A stretch of 64,000 nt of DNA from Pedobacter gandavensis (GCF_014172405.1 NZ_WNXC01000001.1:1240001-1304000), one strand, 5' to 3'; positions 7,839 through 16,459 are shown, numbered from the stretch's first letter. Notes: generated by a model not told the origin, from the sequence alone. Made by a program: numbers and translations.

Positions 7839-9335
7839 TCAGCAGCTCATTTTCAGGATCTCTTTCAGTTTTAGTACCGCCTCTTCCATCATCTTCAAAC
7901 TAAAGCCGGTAAAACCTATTATCAATGCCGCAGGATGTTTAAATGCCACAGAAAGCTCGTCTACAGCATATATGAAAACACCATTTGCTCTTGCCTTGTT
8001 GGCGACAGCTGTAGCATCCTCATCGTCTAATAGCCAAGCAACCAGATGCATTCCAGCATCGGTAGTCTCCACCCGAAGAAAATCGCCTAAATGTTGTTTC
8101 AACAAAGCGACCAAATCCTCCTGCGCTTTACGGTACACCAGCCTCATTCTACGCAGGTGTCTGGAAAAATGCCCTTCGAGGATAAATTCAGTTAAGATTG
8201 CCTGATCAATTACCGGACTCTGCCGATCTATCACTGCTTTAGCAATTGTAAATTGTTGGGCAAGCGCTACCGAAGGCAACACCATATACCCAATTCTTAA
8301 GGCAGGAAATAAAGTCTTATTAAAGGTGCCTACATAGATTACCTTTCCAAAAGTATCCAATCCTTTAAGGGCTGGTATCGGCCGGTTCACATAACGAAAC
8401 TCACTTTCATAATCATCTTCTATGACCCACATATTTTGTTGTGCAGCCCATTTCAGCAGTTTTATCCTTTCCATTAGTGGCATCGTTTCTCCCAATGGAT
8501 ATTGATGGGATGGCGTTACATAAGCGAGCTTTGCAGCAGGAAAGTGTTTCCTGGCATAATCCAAATCCATTCCTGAAGCAGCAATGGGAACCGGGCAAAT
8601 CTTCGCGCCGAAACGGGCAAAAGCTGATTTTGCTCTAAGAAAACCAGGGTCCTCCATCCAGCATTGGTCCTCTTTTTTTAAAAGCAATTCTGCGATCAGG
8701 TGCATCGCCTGACTAGAGCCATTGACCAATACAATTTGGTCTGCAGTACAACTGATAGAACGGTTAATCCTCAGGTAATCTGTAAGCGCTTCCCTTAAGG
8801 GAAGAAAGCCCTGTGCACTATCATAACCGAGATGCAGTTTATGAATATTTCGGTACACATTAGCTGCTATTTTTGCCCATATCTGGAATGGAAAATCGGG
8901 CAAAGAAGGTATCGATGGCTGAAAAGGCAACATCGCTTCCTGTCCGATATAATTCAAAACAAATTTAGCATGCAAAGGAACTTCTGCCGTTTCGGTAGCA
9001 ATCAAAGTCCGTTCTTCGACTGCAGAACGCTTTTTTAATTCCCTAACACTGGGCTTCAACTCATTGACCTGTTCACAAACATAGGTCCCATCACCGGTTT
9101 TACTGGTTAAAAAACCTTCCAATGTCAACTGCTCAAAAGCCAATAACACACAGTTTCTGGAAATACTGAATTCCGTGGCGAGACTTCTAGTGGAAGGCAT
9201 CCGATCCCCATGCTTAAGCATCCCATCAAACACATTTTGCTTAATTGCATCATACAACTGAATATATAGCGGTGTTTTAAGGGAACGGTCCAGATTGATG
9301 AAAGTCAACAGGATTTCAGGAGAGATTTTACTCAT
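7839..9335 (-). CDS. MocR/PdxR-type regulator (GntR HTH fused to aminotransferase domain)
   Basis: Regulator of 498 residues. The GntR winged helix spans about 18-85 ('LYDAIKQNVFDGMLKHGDRMPSTRSLA' and 'GFLTSKTGDGTYV'), followed by a class-I aminotransferase-like domain from about 130 to the end. The PLP-binding lysine is K340 in 'GTFNKTLFPALRIGY', and 'IEDDYESEF' is the usual PLP-ring aspartate motif. MocR proteins sense PLP or amino-acid ligands and often activate a divergent gene. Here the divergent gene is a Bcr/CflA exporter only 91 bases away, with a clear palindrome between them. That makes the exporter the probable target. Confidence 0.93.
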   Translation of the reverse strand: MSKISPEILLTFINLDRSLKTPLYIQLYDAIKQNVFDGMLKHGDRMPSTRSLATEFSISRNCVLLAFEQLTLEGFLTSKTGDGTYVCEQVNELKPSVRELKKRSAVEERTLIATETAEVPLHAKFVLNYIGQEAMLPFQPSIPSLPDFPFQIWAKIAANVYRNIHKLHLGYDSAQGFLPLREALTDYLRINRSISCTADQIVLVNGSSQAMHLIAELLLKKEDQCWMEDPGFLRAKSAFARFGAKICPVPIAASGMDLDYARKHFPAAKLAYVTPSHQYPLGETMPLMERIKLLKWAAQQNMWVIEDDYESEFRYVNRPIPALKGLDTFGKVIYVGTFNKTLFPALRIGYMVLPSVALAQQFTIAKAVIDRQSPVIDQAILTEFILEGHFSRHLRRMRLVYRKAQEDLVALLKQHLGDFLRVETTDAGMHLVAWLLDDEDATAVANKARANGVFIYAVDELSVAFKHPAALIIGFTGFSLKMMEEAVLKLKEILKMSC

Positions 9336-9337
9336 AA

Positions 9338-9348
9338 ATTGGCTCTAT
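9338..9348. promoter_or_regulatory. Half-site for the MocR regulator
   Basis: ATTGGCTCTAT repeats the left arm sequence of the palindrome at 9362-9385 (ATGGCTCTTT) and lies directly before the regulator start. MocR regulators commonly bind a direct repeat plus an inverted half-site, so this may be the third contact point. Confidence 0.45.
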
Positions 9349-9361
9349 TAATTCCTTATAT

Positions 9362-9385
9362 AATGGCTCTTTACAAAGAACCAAT
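9362..9385. promoter_or_regulatory. Palindromic operator between the MocR gene and the exporter
   Basis: The arms AATGGCTCTTT and AAAGAACCAAT are separated by AC; 9 of 11 arm positions pair. The centre lies about 20 bases upstream of the exporter's -7 element, replacing the usual -33 box, which fits activation by the divergent MocR regulator (inference). Confidence 0.6.
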
Positions 9386-9392
9386 GTAAGCT

Positions 9393-9400
9393 TAGTTTTG
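9393..9400 (+). promoter_or_regulatory. -7 promoter element (TAnnTTTG) of the exporter gene
   Basis: TAGTTTTG is an exact match to the Bacteroidota sigma-A -7 consensus TAnnTTTG, 27 bases before the ATG at 9427. No TTG-type -33 element is seen at the right distance, consistent with dependence on an activator. Confidence 0.55.
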
Positions 9401-9426
9401 CAGATAACAAATCTGCTGTTCCGATC

Positions 9427-10644
9427 ATGTCAAAGATTAATCCGCATCCGCTCCTTACCACGCTTACCTTAGGTATTTTAACTGCCATCGGTTCTATCTC
9501 TATTGATATGTACCTGCCCGCCTTTGGTGTCATGTCTGACTATTTTAAAGTACCCATGGTAAGGATAGAGAGCACAATTACGTTATTCCTTTTCGGCATG
9601 TCCTTTGGTCAGTTATTCATTGGCCCTCTTTCTGATGTCTGGGGAAGAAAAATGCCACTGAGAATAGGTTTAGCGATTTACATCATCTGTAGTGTATGTT
9701 GCATTCTGACCAGCTCATTTACCTTGCTATTAGGATTGAGGTTCTTACAAGGTCTGGCAGGCAGCTCCTGTCAAGTCATATCGAGAGCATTGGTAAATGA
9801 TCTTTATAAAGGTAGAAATGCGGCTCATGTTTTTACACTGCTACAAATATTGATGGGCGTATCCCCTATTCTAGCCCCCATGATCGGCGGTATGCTTGCA
9901 GAGGAATCGACCTGGAAGTTTTTGTTTTTGATCATGGCCATAATTTCAGGGATTGGATTGTTGGGCTGCTTAACTGTCCTGCCAGATGGGAAGCCTGGCA
10001 CTGAAAGTAAAGTACTAAGTTTTCAGACCATCCGAAATGGATACCTTCAATGCATTAAGAGTCCTTCCTTTGTAAATTATGCTTTAGTAAGAGCCGTTAG
10101 TAATAGCGCGGCCTTTGCCATGATTACCGGTTCTCCATTCGTATTCACCAATATCTATTCCCTGACGAAGAAACAATTTGGATTTACCTTTTCTTTGTTT
10201 GCCGTAGGCATTATCTGCGCAGGGCTGATCAATACCAGGTTACTGAAACATTTTGAAATCCAAGTCATCACAAAATTTGCATTGATCTGTCAGCTAATTA
10301 CCGGGGCCACAATGGTTTTGATCATTTATTTTAATGGACCATTCCCTCTGTTGCTTGGATTTACTTTTATTTTTCTCGCTATGTTAGGTCCGATTTTGCC
10401 AAATACAACCGCGCTATACCTGGCTTCTCTGCCCACAGTTTCAGGTTCAGCATCCGCACTAATAGGCTCCCTTAGCTACCTATCTGCTTTCCTGATTACC
10501 TCCATACTAAGTTTACTCCACAATAACACCGCTTATCCGATGATTTTTACGATGTGGACCTGCACGATAATCGCTTTTGGTTGCCTGCTTTATAAAAATG
10601 GCAGAATCAGATATTTTTTTTCGGCCTACAAATCAAGGAATTAA
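9427..10644 (+). CDS. Bcr/CflA-family multidrug efflux MFS transporter
   Basis: Inner-membrane drug:proton antiporter of 405 residues with twelve predicted helices. The N-terminus 'TLGILTAIGSISIDMYLPAFGVMSDYF' and motif A 'GQLFIGPLSDVWGRKMPL' are hallmarks of the Bcr/CflA (DHA1) family; 'RFLQGLAGSSCQVISRALVND' is motif B-like with the conserved arginine. It is divergent from the MocR regulator and shares the operator region with it. The export substrate is unknown, since Bcr/CflA members move bicyclomycin, chloramphenicol, cysteine and others. Confidence 0.92.
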   Translation: MSKINPHPLLTTLTLGILTAIGSISIDMYLPAFGVMSDYFKVPMVRIESTITLFLFGMSFGQLFIGPLSDVWGRKMPLRIGLAIYIICSVCCILTSSFTLLLGLRFLQGLAGSSCQVISRALVNDLYKGRNAAHVFTLLQILMGVSPILAPMIGGMLAEESTWKFLFLIMAIISGIGLLGCLTVLPDGKPGTESKVLSFQTIRNGYLQCIKSPSFVNYALVRAVSNSAAFAMITGSPFVFTNIYSLTKKQFGFTFSLFAVGIICAGLINTRLLKHFEIQVITKFALICQLITGATMVLIIYFNGPFPLLLGFTFIFLAMLGPILPNTTALYLASLPTVSGSASALIGSLSYLSAFLITSILSLLHNNTAYPMIFTMWTCTIIAFGCLLYKNGRIRYFFSAYKSRN

Positions 10645-10708
10645 ACGCAAAAACGATGTAAACTTAAAATTAAGCCATTGTTAATGCAGAAAAGCTGCAT
10701 TATTTTAA

Positions 10709-10716
10709 TACTTTTG
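10709..10716 (+). promoter_or_regulatory. -7 promoter element of tRNA-Lys
   Basis: TACTTTTG matches TAnnTTTG exactly and lies 21 bases before the 5' end of the tRNA. No convincing -33 element is found at the usual spacing, so only the -7 element is called. Confidence 0.5.
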
Positions 10717-10737
10717 CACTCCTTCAAAAAGGGAAAT

Positions 10738-10810
10738 GATTCCGTAGCTCAGCTGGTAGAGCATTACACTTTTAATGTAGTGGTCCTGGGTTCGAATCCC
10801 AGCGGGATCA
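10738..10810 (+). tRNA. tRNA-Lys (anticodon TTT)
   Basis: A 73-base cloverleaf. The acceptor arms GATTCCG and CGGGATC pair with one G-T wobble, the D arm is GCTCAGCTGGTAGAGC, the anticodon loop CTTTTAA gives TTT, and the T arm contains GGTTCGAATCC. The discriminator base is A and CCA is not encoded, as usual in this phylum. Degenerate copies of its 3' end recur at 14161 and 16580, marking it as the edge of an accessory region. Confidence 0.97.
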
Positions 10811-10812
10811 CG

Positions 10813-10843
10813 AAAGCCTCACAGAAATGTGAGGCTTTTCTGT
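10813..10843 (+). terminator. Rho-independent terminator after tRNA-Lys
   Basis: The stem AAGCCTCACA / TGTGAGGCTT with a GAAA tetraloop is followed by a T-rich tail. It starts 3 bases after the tRNA. Confidence 0.85.
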
Positions 10844-10925
10844 TTAAATTGTCCTAAATATATTTTCTACCAAAAAAGGATGGCATACCACAATTTCGTA
10901 TCATAGAACGAACCTGTTTTTCTTT

Positions 10926-11636
10926 TTAACCATAGATGCTATTTCTGTACTCATAACTCCATTCATGAAATGTCAGGGAAATCGGCGCGAATTCAATGCC
11001 CGTGATTCCGCTAACTTCAATAGCATTCTTCACTTTTTCTGAAACATAGTATCCAACACCGCCATGCACGTGGTTCAACGCGAAAACATCTTTTGGAATA
11101 TTATCCAAAAGACAAACTCTGGAAATAAACGTCCTTCCTCGATCTACGATTCCTAATATTTCCAAAAAAGCTTTAAATTCCTTTAAGCTGGTAATCGGAA
11201 CCTCTTCCAGAAAAGATCCTCCATCTGGCTTAACCTTTCTTATAACAACTGTAGAACGTTGAAAGTCTACAAACTCAAAATTACTTATCAAAGGGTTCAT
11301 GAGCCAATATTCATATGTTAAATTTTTAGTGATAACATCACAGTCAAAAAACTGAAAGTGTTCATTATCAAAAAGCTCCCATAAGTTTTTTAATAATTTA
11401 CTTACCAACAACCGTCGTTCAAAGCCAGGTGAGCATGCACTCAAAAGATCTGTCAATTTCGCCTTCTTATGCAGGATTCCCCTAGGCATTTTTGGTCTAA
11501 AATCTGCTTTAGCAAATTCAATATTTCCTACAAAATTAGGATCATCATCCCAATTTGCCGGGAGTTCAGCTTGTTCGATCTGAGAATAATAACCAATAAT
11601 TCTCATGTTGAGGCTACATTCAATTCTATAATACAT
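10926..11636 (-). CDS. Probable immunity protein (Imm11/DUF1629-like) for the upstream nuclease toxin
   Basis: Soluble protein of 236 residues without a signal peptide. The C-terminal part, 'YYVSEKVKNAIEVSGITGIEFAPI', resembles the conserved end of the DUF1629/Imm11 immunity family ('S-x-K-hydrophobic ... TG-x-x-F'); I cannot confirm this without a profile search. Its ATG overlaps the stop of the AHH-toxin lipoprotein by one base (TAATG), the normal toxin-then-immunity order with translational coupling. Expected role: cytoplasmic or periplasmic binding and neutralising of the nuclease domain (inference). Alternatively it is an accessory protein of unknown function. Confidence 0.65.
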   Translation of the reverse strand: MYYRIECSLNMRIIGYYSQIEQAELPANWDDDPNFVGNIEFAKADFRPKMPRGILHKKAKLTDLLSACSPGFERRLLVSKLLKNLWELFDNEHFQFFDCDVITKNLTYEYWLMNPLISNFEFVDFQRSTVVIRKVKPDGGSFLEEVPITSLKEFKAFLEILGIVDRGRTFISRVCLLDNIPKDVFALNHVHGGVGYYVSEKVKNAIEVSGITGIEFAPISLTFHEWSYEYRNSIYG

Positions 11637-13552
11637 TAAAAAATCAATTGATTAACGTGTACATTAGGATAATTATTCATTGCATTTCTAATATCATTAA
11701 TTATAATGAGAACTTCATCATAAGTTTGTTCTGGACTGAAATGAGAAGGTATAAGTTCTAAACGCTGCGCTACCCTTGCATCATATGCTGCATGACTCCC
11801 ATTATGAATTAAAGTATTTAATGGTATCCCATTCAGAGCAGAATTCATGTGTAATGCCAATTTGGATTTTGCTGCTTTCTGAATTGCCCTATGCCCGGAT
11901 TTTCCCCAAGGAATGATATGATGAGCCTGACTTAAATTGTTTACCAATCCCAAAACTTTGCGTAATTGCGATCTATTTCCAAAATGAACCACATCTCCTG
12001 CTACTACTACCCATTTTAATGTAGTCTTAGTCCCATTAGTGAGGGTAATTGTTTTTTTCGCAAACTTTACCCCTGCAGCCCACCATCCAGCTATAGGAAG
12101 GGCTGACGCATAACTGAGCGAGGCATTTGTGCCATCCCCTTGAATTGTATAAATAACCCCATTAACCAAATCCGCTATTTCTCCACCAACAGGAATAAGT
12201 CCAACACCGTCAAGGAGGAGATGAATTATTTCCTGTGAAGCTTCCCAATACACACGCCATTCTGAATATTCAGGATGTTCCTGCCTAATAAGGATACTTT
12301 GAATAATAATATGTCTTGCAATCATGTCACCAAAAACGTCCTGATATTGAGATGGCAAAAGGCCATTTATTGCAGAGTAATGCACTGCTATATTGGAAAC
12401 AGTCAATTGATTAGCAATTGACGCTTTTATCATCATCGCTGCAGCTAGTTGAGATTCATAAGAAAAATCACTTTCCTCAAGTAAAGCAAACAACTCAACG
12501 CTCTTTGATTCATTATTTATTATGTATCTGCCAATTGAGGGATCTTGATTGATCAAACGATTACTCAAAAGTGTTTGTATTTCCATTCGATAAACTGGAT
12601 CCACGACTGGTGGCAATACTTGTCCATCACAAGGGTTGGGAGGTAACGCCATCAGGGTAGTACCGCCAACAAACGTAGATGAAACAACTGGAATTCCCCC
12701 ATCACAGGGATTATAAGGAGGTGGTGGTGTTGGAGTTGAGCCACCACCTCCACCTCCACCTCCACCTCCAGCATCCCCTCCTGTATCAATCATTTGGCAC
12801 ACTTCGTACATTTCAACATTCATCGTATATCCAGCTGCCCTTTCCCCATCTGGAGCTCCATCAAAATTCCATACACATCCTTCATCCCATGGCATGTGAC
12901 CTCCGCGTGAACAGCTATAAGCAATTGTAGTATATATCGTATATCCTATGCAAACTTCCTGCATCATAACCTTGTTGGGCATTAACCTAGACTTATTGTT
13001 AGCACCTGTTTTAGTTTCAGTTAAAGCAGCTTTAAGACTTAAGCCTTCTAAGTACATTGGGGCAAATGAGACATCTCCTTCATATGGAATTAGTTTTGAA
13101 CTCTTCCGATCATTAATCCACTTTTTTGTAGGGGTATAGGTTGCAATAAATGCAGTAGTTTTATTTCCCTTGACCTGTACAGTAAGATTGCGAAAAGATA
13201 TGGCATGCGGGGATGAAAGTGGCATCATGAATACATAACTAATTCCTTCTGGACTAACAATCTTTTGAATAGAATCTGTATACACTGCAAGTTCAGCCAT
13301 AAAATTTTGATCACCAATAGACATAGTTTTCGCTTGTGCACCTGAAGCTTCAAATTTTTTGGCTAGAATTCCTAAAGAACTGAGATCGACAGACCGGAGA
13401 AATTCCGCATATGTTATTTTTGGAATAGGATGTTCCACCTTTTTCTTATGTTCAATGGACAGCGAGTCTTTCTTGCAGGATGTAGCAAACAAGATGAATA
13501 ATAATGCTAGGTAAGCCATGGTTTTACAACCTTTTGAGAGCGTTGATTTCAT
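11636..13552 (-). CDS. Lipoprotein polymorphic toxin with C-terminal AHH (HNH/EndoVII) nuclease domain
   Basis: Protein of 638 residues. A lipoprotein signal ends 'LLFILFATSC' with a KKD after the cysteine, a common surface-lipoprotein start in Bacteroidota. The N-terminal half is of unknown fold with a poly-glycine/proline hinge near residue 256-275. A hydrophobic pre-toxin segment follows ('LIPVGGEIADLVNGVIY', 'ALPIAGWWAAGVKFAK'), as in many polymorphic toxins. From residue 543 the AHH nuclease domain begins: 'AHHIIPWGKSGH', 'NSALNGIPL' and 'HNGSHAAYDARV' supply the expected catalytic and metal-binding histidines. The overlapping downstream gene is the probable immunity gene. The likely role is contact-dependent antagonism by cleaving nucleic acid of neighbours; the delivery route is unknown. 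Confidence 0.85.
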   Translation of the reverse strand: MKSTLSKGCKTMAYLALLFILFATSCKKDSLSIEHKKKVEHPIPKITYAEFLRSVDLSSLGILAKKFEASGAQAKTMSIGDQNFMAELAVYTDSIQKIVSPEGISYVFMMPLSSPHAISFRNLTVQVKGNKTTAFIATYTPTKKWINDRKSSKLIPYEGDVSFAPMYLEGLSLKAALTETKTGANNKSRLMPNKVMMQEVCIGYTIYTTIAYSCSRGGHMPWDEGCVWNFDGAPDGERAAGYTMNVEMYEVCQMIDTGGDAGGGGGGGGGGSTPTPPPPYNPCDGGIPVVSSTFVGGTTLMALPPNPCDGQVLPPVVDPVYRMEIQTLLSNRLINQDPSIGRYIINNESKSVELFALLEESDFSYESQLAAAMMIKASIANQLTVSNIAVHYSAINGLLPSQYQDVFGDMIARHIIIQSILIRQEHPEYSEWRVYWEASQEIIHLLLDGVGLIPVGGEIADLVNGVIYTIQGDGTNASLSYASALPIAGWWAAGVKFAKKTITLTNGTKTTLKWVVVAGDVVHFGNRSQLRKVLGLVNNLSQAHHIIPWGKSGHRAIQKAAKSKLALHMNSALNGIPLNTLIHNGSHAAYDARVAQRLELIPSHFSPEQTYDEVLIIINDIRNAMNNYPNVHVNQLIF

Positions 13553-14041
13553 AATTACTTTATACTTATAATCTACAAGTTACTTAACGTTATTCGTAAA
13601 CCAAATATTTCAGAAAAAAAATTCAGTTACCCATTAGAAATTTTATAATCAAAAAAAAATCAACATTTCATAAAACAACCTTAGGAATACATTAAGGAGC
13701 TTGTTAGTTAGGGAAAATAGATTACTTTAATCTCGTATGAAGACCTGATCAAATCCTTTGTGTCCCAAATGGAATATTAGTCTATATTATCACCGGTCAA
13801 GTTTATGAAATGTGGGCAAACATAAGGCTAAGTATGCTCAACGCACAGTTCGACTTTGAACTACTGTCTACATAGTGAGCAGGACACTGGAGAAAATATA
13901 AGTTTTAACTTAATCTTCACTAGAAACTGTCGTAGGAACTAACACCGATGTATAATAAAAGAACTTAACAACAAAGAACAAGCTAGGATTGAACTCTATG
14001 TTTTTTAAGAAAGAAATTTTTAGTTGTGTATCTACTAAATA
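13553..14041. other. Gene-free region upstream of the toxin gene
   Basis: About 490 bases, AT-rich, no ORF with coding character on either strand and no hairpin of note. It should contain the toxin promoter (minus strand), but no clear TAnnTTTG element was found near the start. Confidence 0.5.
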
Positions 14042-14161
14042 GCAATTGCAGTTAACACATATAAAAAATTGCTGAGTGATTCGGTGAGTCGAATTCAAAA
14101 AACGTATTAGGTACTATTTAAACATTGATTTCAGGACTAGGTTCGAATCCCAGCGTAATCA
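14042..14161 (+). repeat. Direct repeat copy 1 ending in a degenerate tRNA-Lys 3' end
   Basis: This 120-base segment matches 16460-16580 at roughly 100 positions by eye, with one indel. From 14078 to 14161 (84 bases) it has the outer shape of a decayed tRNA: it starts GATTCGG and ends GGTTCGAATCCCAGCGTAATCA, close to the T arm and acceptor of tRNA-Lys at 10738-10810. The middle has lost the D and anticodon arms. It probably marks an old integration or duplication boundary at tRNA-Lys. Confidence 0.7.
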
Positions 14162-14183
14162 AAGATTCAATATCTAAACGTAC

Positions 14184-14217
14184 AAAACCCTGCAATCGCA
14201 AGATTAGCAGGTTTTTT
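14184..14217 (+). terminator. Terminator-like hairpin after repeat copy 1
   Basis: CTGCAATC pairs with GATTaGCAG (one bulged A), flanked by AAAAC before and GTTTTTT after. The equivalent hairpin follows repeat copy 2 at 16618-16652, so it belongs to the duplicated unit. Confidence 0.6.
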
Positions 14218-14291
14218 GTTTTCACAGGGATATTAAAAAAACAACTGATGTCAATATTAAATCCATTGACCAGACATTTATGAATGGACAT

Positions 14292-14759
14292 CTATAGCAG
14301 TTTTAACATCACCTTGCAATCTAAATCGTACCAACTTTCATTATCCTTTATAAAAACAATAAAGGTATTAATCCCTTCTCCTTTAATTCCTAACCGTGAA
14401 TTTCTGGGAAGTTTTCTGGAATTCTTCTTAAACACGTGATGTAGATCCACGCCAATTGCATGTTTAACATGATATACGGCAAGAAGAACAACACCTCTAG
14501 GATCATCATTGGGCTCTAGAAATTTTAGTAAAGCGGCTTCTTCATATAGAGATCTTGGATCAGTGATTCCATTGCTTTCATAGTATTCTTCGTATCGATC
14601 TAAATCTTCTGGCATTTTGGGTAAATCATATAGATCGGACAACTCATCGAAAGCCACTTCAGCCTGTTGGAAAGGGGATTTTTCCATTGATTGTATTTTA
14701 ACTAGTAGATCGTTCAGTTTTTGATCATTTTGGATCCATTTTTCAAAAGTAGGTGTCAT
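14292..14759 (-). CDS. Hypothetical protein of the tRNA-Lys accessory region
   Basis: Soluble, acidic protein of 155 residues that I do not recognise. There is no signal peptide or membrane helix. The first two thirds are helical and charged ('DELSDLYDLPKMPEDLDRYEEYYES'), and the C-terminal third looks beta-rich ('GINTFIVFIKDNESWYDLDCKVMLKLL'). It lies between the two direct repeats, with no toxin gene directly upstream, and is divergent from the DUF4365 gene. An orphan immunity protein is a reasonable guess from size and setting, but nothing in the sequence proves it. Confidence 0.6.
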   Translation of the reverse strand: MTPTFEKWIQNDQKLNDLLVKIQSMEKSPFQQAEVAFDELSDLYDLPKMPEDLDRYEEYYESNGITDPRSLYEEAALLKFLEPNDDPRGVVLLAVYHVKHAIGVDLHHVFKKNSRKLPRNSRLGIKGEGINTFIVFIKDNESWYDLDCKVMLKLL

Positions 14760-15098
14760 ATGGCTTAAAGCGTTTGTCTATTCGTGTAAAATATTAATAT
14801 CGGCTTTTTTCTCTCATTGTGCAATCATTCGATCAAATTTAAATTATCTGGGCGTGTTGCACAGGACAACCGATATATAACTGTCGATACTGCCCCAATG
14901 TGACCGTATCTATATAAAATGATAAGAAATTACACCCTCCGCTCCTTTTTCATAGTTCTACTGGTTAATCGATTAGCTCTTTGTTTTAACCTCGGCCGAA
15001 TTTTTAATTAATTTATACGAATCGTATCCGCAGCTGTGTTAATTTTTGTGTGTATTTGGAATTACTGCTAAAGATAGTGGCAAGAATCTCAAAAATAC
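14760..15098. other. Divergent intergenic region
   Basis: About 340 bases between the hypothetical gene (minus) and the DUF4365 gene (plus). It must carry both promoters. I see no RNA gene and no strong hairpin. Confidence 0.5.
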
Positions 15099-16136
15099 AT
15101 GAACAATATTAAATTAAATTTTGATTTTTACTATCTAAGAATAAAAGGAGATATGCAGAAACAACAAATGATCATGAGGACAAAGCTGCCAGTAATCGAT
15201 TACAGCAAACAGTTTAATTCCATAAATGGTAATGATGCTGAACTACTTGCAGCTGCACGCATATTGACTGCATGTGGAGCAGAGATTAGCTGGGGATCGA
15301 GGAATGAAGACGGTAACAAGATCGATCTATTTCTTTCTCAGCCACACCCTTGGCAACCCTCTGAACGATTGGTAACATTGGTTCAAGTAAAGTCTGGTGT
15401 TTCTTATGGAAAAGTGCTTAAGGAGGGATTCGAGCTGAAATCAGAAGCTAAGAGGCTTGCTCAAAGGACAAGTCACGCCATCTGTATCATCTGGATAGAC
15501 CAAGCTACAAGCGAAGCTTTTTGGGCGTATGTCCATCCTAAAACCCTTAAAGGTTCCACAACTTACGGAAAACATCATCAGGTTACACCTGCCCTTCGTT
15601 ACGATCTAGCACGGGTTACTAGTAACTACTATACGCCGTTATATGGTGGAGAAGGCATAATCCTATCTATTAAAGGAAGTACATTACAGGAAAAGAGACT
15701 ACTAGCCAAGAATGCTTACGCCGCACTTCCATCTGAAGGCATCTTATCCGCATCAGTTGGTATTATTAACTTTACGAGGATCGGATGGAAACACATGTTC
15801 CGGAGAGACCGATCAAAACTAAGAAAGGAAAGCAGTCTGACAGTTATTCCATATCTAAAAAGATTATTACAGCACAGGCCAAGTGAAATGTTTGCAACTG
15901 AATCTAACTATTTTACGGATGGGGATTATGTAATTAGACAAATACACTACGCACTTAGTTATGATAGAGCCAAGGTATGGAATCATGTTAGCATTAAATC
16001 GGAAAACAAAAAAGTGATAATAAGAGTTATTGAGGAGATACGCTACCCTAAGAATTGGTTTCTGGAAGGTCAACTTTCCCAAAGAATTTTTCGAAAAGTA
16101 ACCTTTTTAAGCTGCCACTATAAAACCAAGGGTTAG
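15099..16136 (+). CDS. DUF4365-like protein, PD-(D/E)XK nuclease fold
   Basis: Protein of 345 residues. Near residues 60-175 it shows the DUF4365 pattern: 'ARILTACGAEISWGSRNEDGNKIDLFLS', then 'LVTLVQVKSGVSY', then 'AICIIWIDQATSEAFWAYVHP'. The D of 'KIDLF' and the Q-x-K of 'VQVKSG' match the PD-(D/E)XK nuclease active-site order. DUF4365 domains often occur in defence-related or mobile contexts, though their action is not well established. The C-terminal 150 residues are unrecognised. The start is uncertain: an ATG at 15153 has AAAGGAG just before it, but with only 2 bases of spacing, so the upstream ATG at 15099 is kept. It lies inside the tRNA-Lys accessory region. Confidence 0.75.
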   Translation: MNNIKLNFDFYYLRIKGDMQKQQMIMRTKLPVIDYSKQFNSINGNDAELLAAARILTACGAEISWGSRNEDGNKIDLFLSQPHPWQPSERLVTLVQVKSGVSYGKVLKEGFELKSEAKRLAQRTSHAICIIWIDQATSEAFWAYVHPKTLKGSTTYGKHHQVTPALRYDLARVTSNYYTPLYGGEGIILSIKGSTLQEKRLLAKNAYAALPSEGILSASVGIINFTRIGWKHMFRRDRSKLRKESSLTVIPYLKRLLQHRPSEMFATESNYFTDGDYVIRQIHYALSYDRAKVWNHVSIKSENKKVIIRVIEEIRYPKNWFLEGQLSQRIFRKVTFLSCHYKTKG

Positions 16137-16459
16137 GAACTGTTGATACATTGCAGTAGGATCTGTCATTACCTAAAGTTAATCTTTAGGCTGACTGCCA
16201 AGCATAAAGCTCTCGTCTTGTAGCGTACCCAATTCCTAACCGTTGCAAATGTAGTTTATTTCCTGAAATTTCTGGTTTGAAACTAATTAATCTTAGGCGG
16301 AGGCTACCATTCACCAATGCCAAAATATCAATAACTTTTTGCTCTTCAACGCCATTACTTCTTTTTACCCATTAAATTATAAATGACTATATTTCTAATG
16401 TGATTCAAGCACAATGTATATCTAGGGTTTAATAAAAAACGACAAATGATTATATTTAT
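16137..16459. other. Gene-free stretch with a Met-less open frame on the minus strand
   Basis: No complete gene. On the minus strand 16186-16371 is open for 61 codons but has no ATG and starts directly after a stop. Its translation ('GVEEQKVIDILALVNGSLRLRL') looks mildly protein-like, so it may be a gene relic of the accessory region. The length is within what chance allows in one of six frames. Confidence 0.3.

Noticed and set aside
12679-12930. 83-residue plus-strand ORF rich in His and Leu
   Set aside because: It is antisense to the poly-Gly/Pro hinge of the toxin gene; the composition follows from that repeat.
13910-14098. 62-residue minus-strand ORF overlapping repeat copy 1
   Set aside because: It runs through the tRNA-like repeat, has no coding character and no neighbours in frame.
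16186-16371. 61 open codons on the minus strand after the DUF4365 gene
   Set aside because: No start codon, and the length is within chance for six frames; noted only as a weak possible relic.
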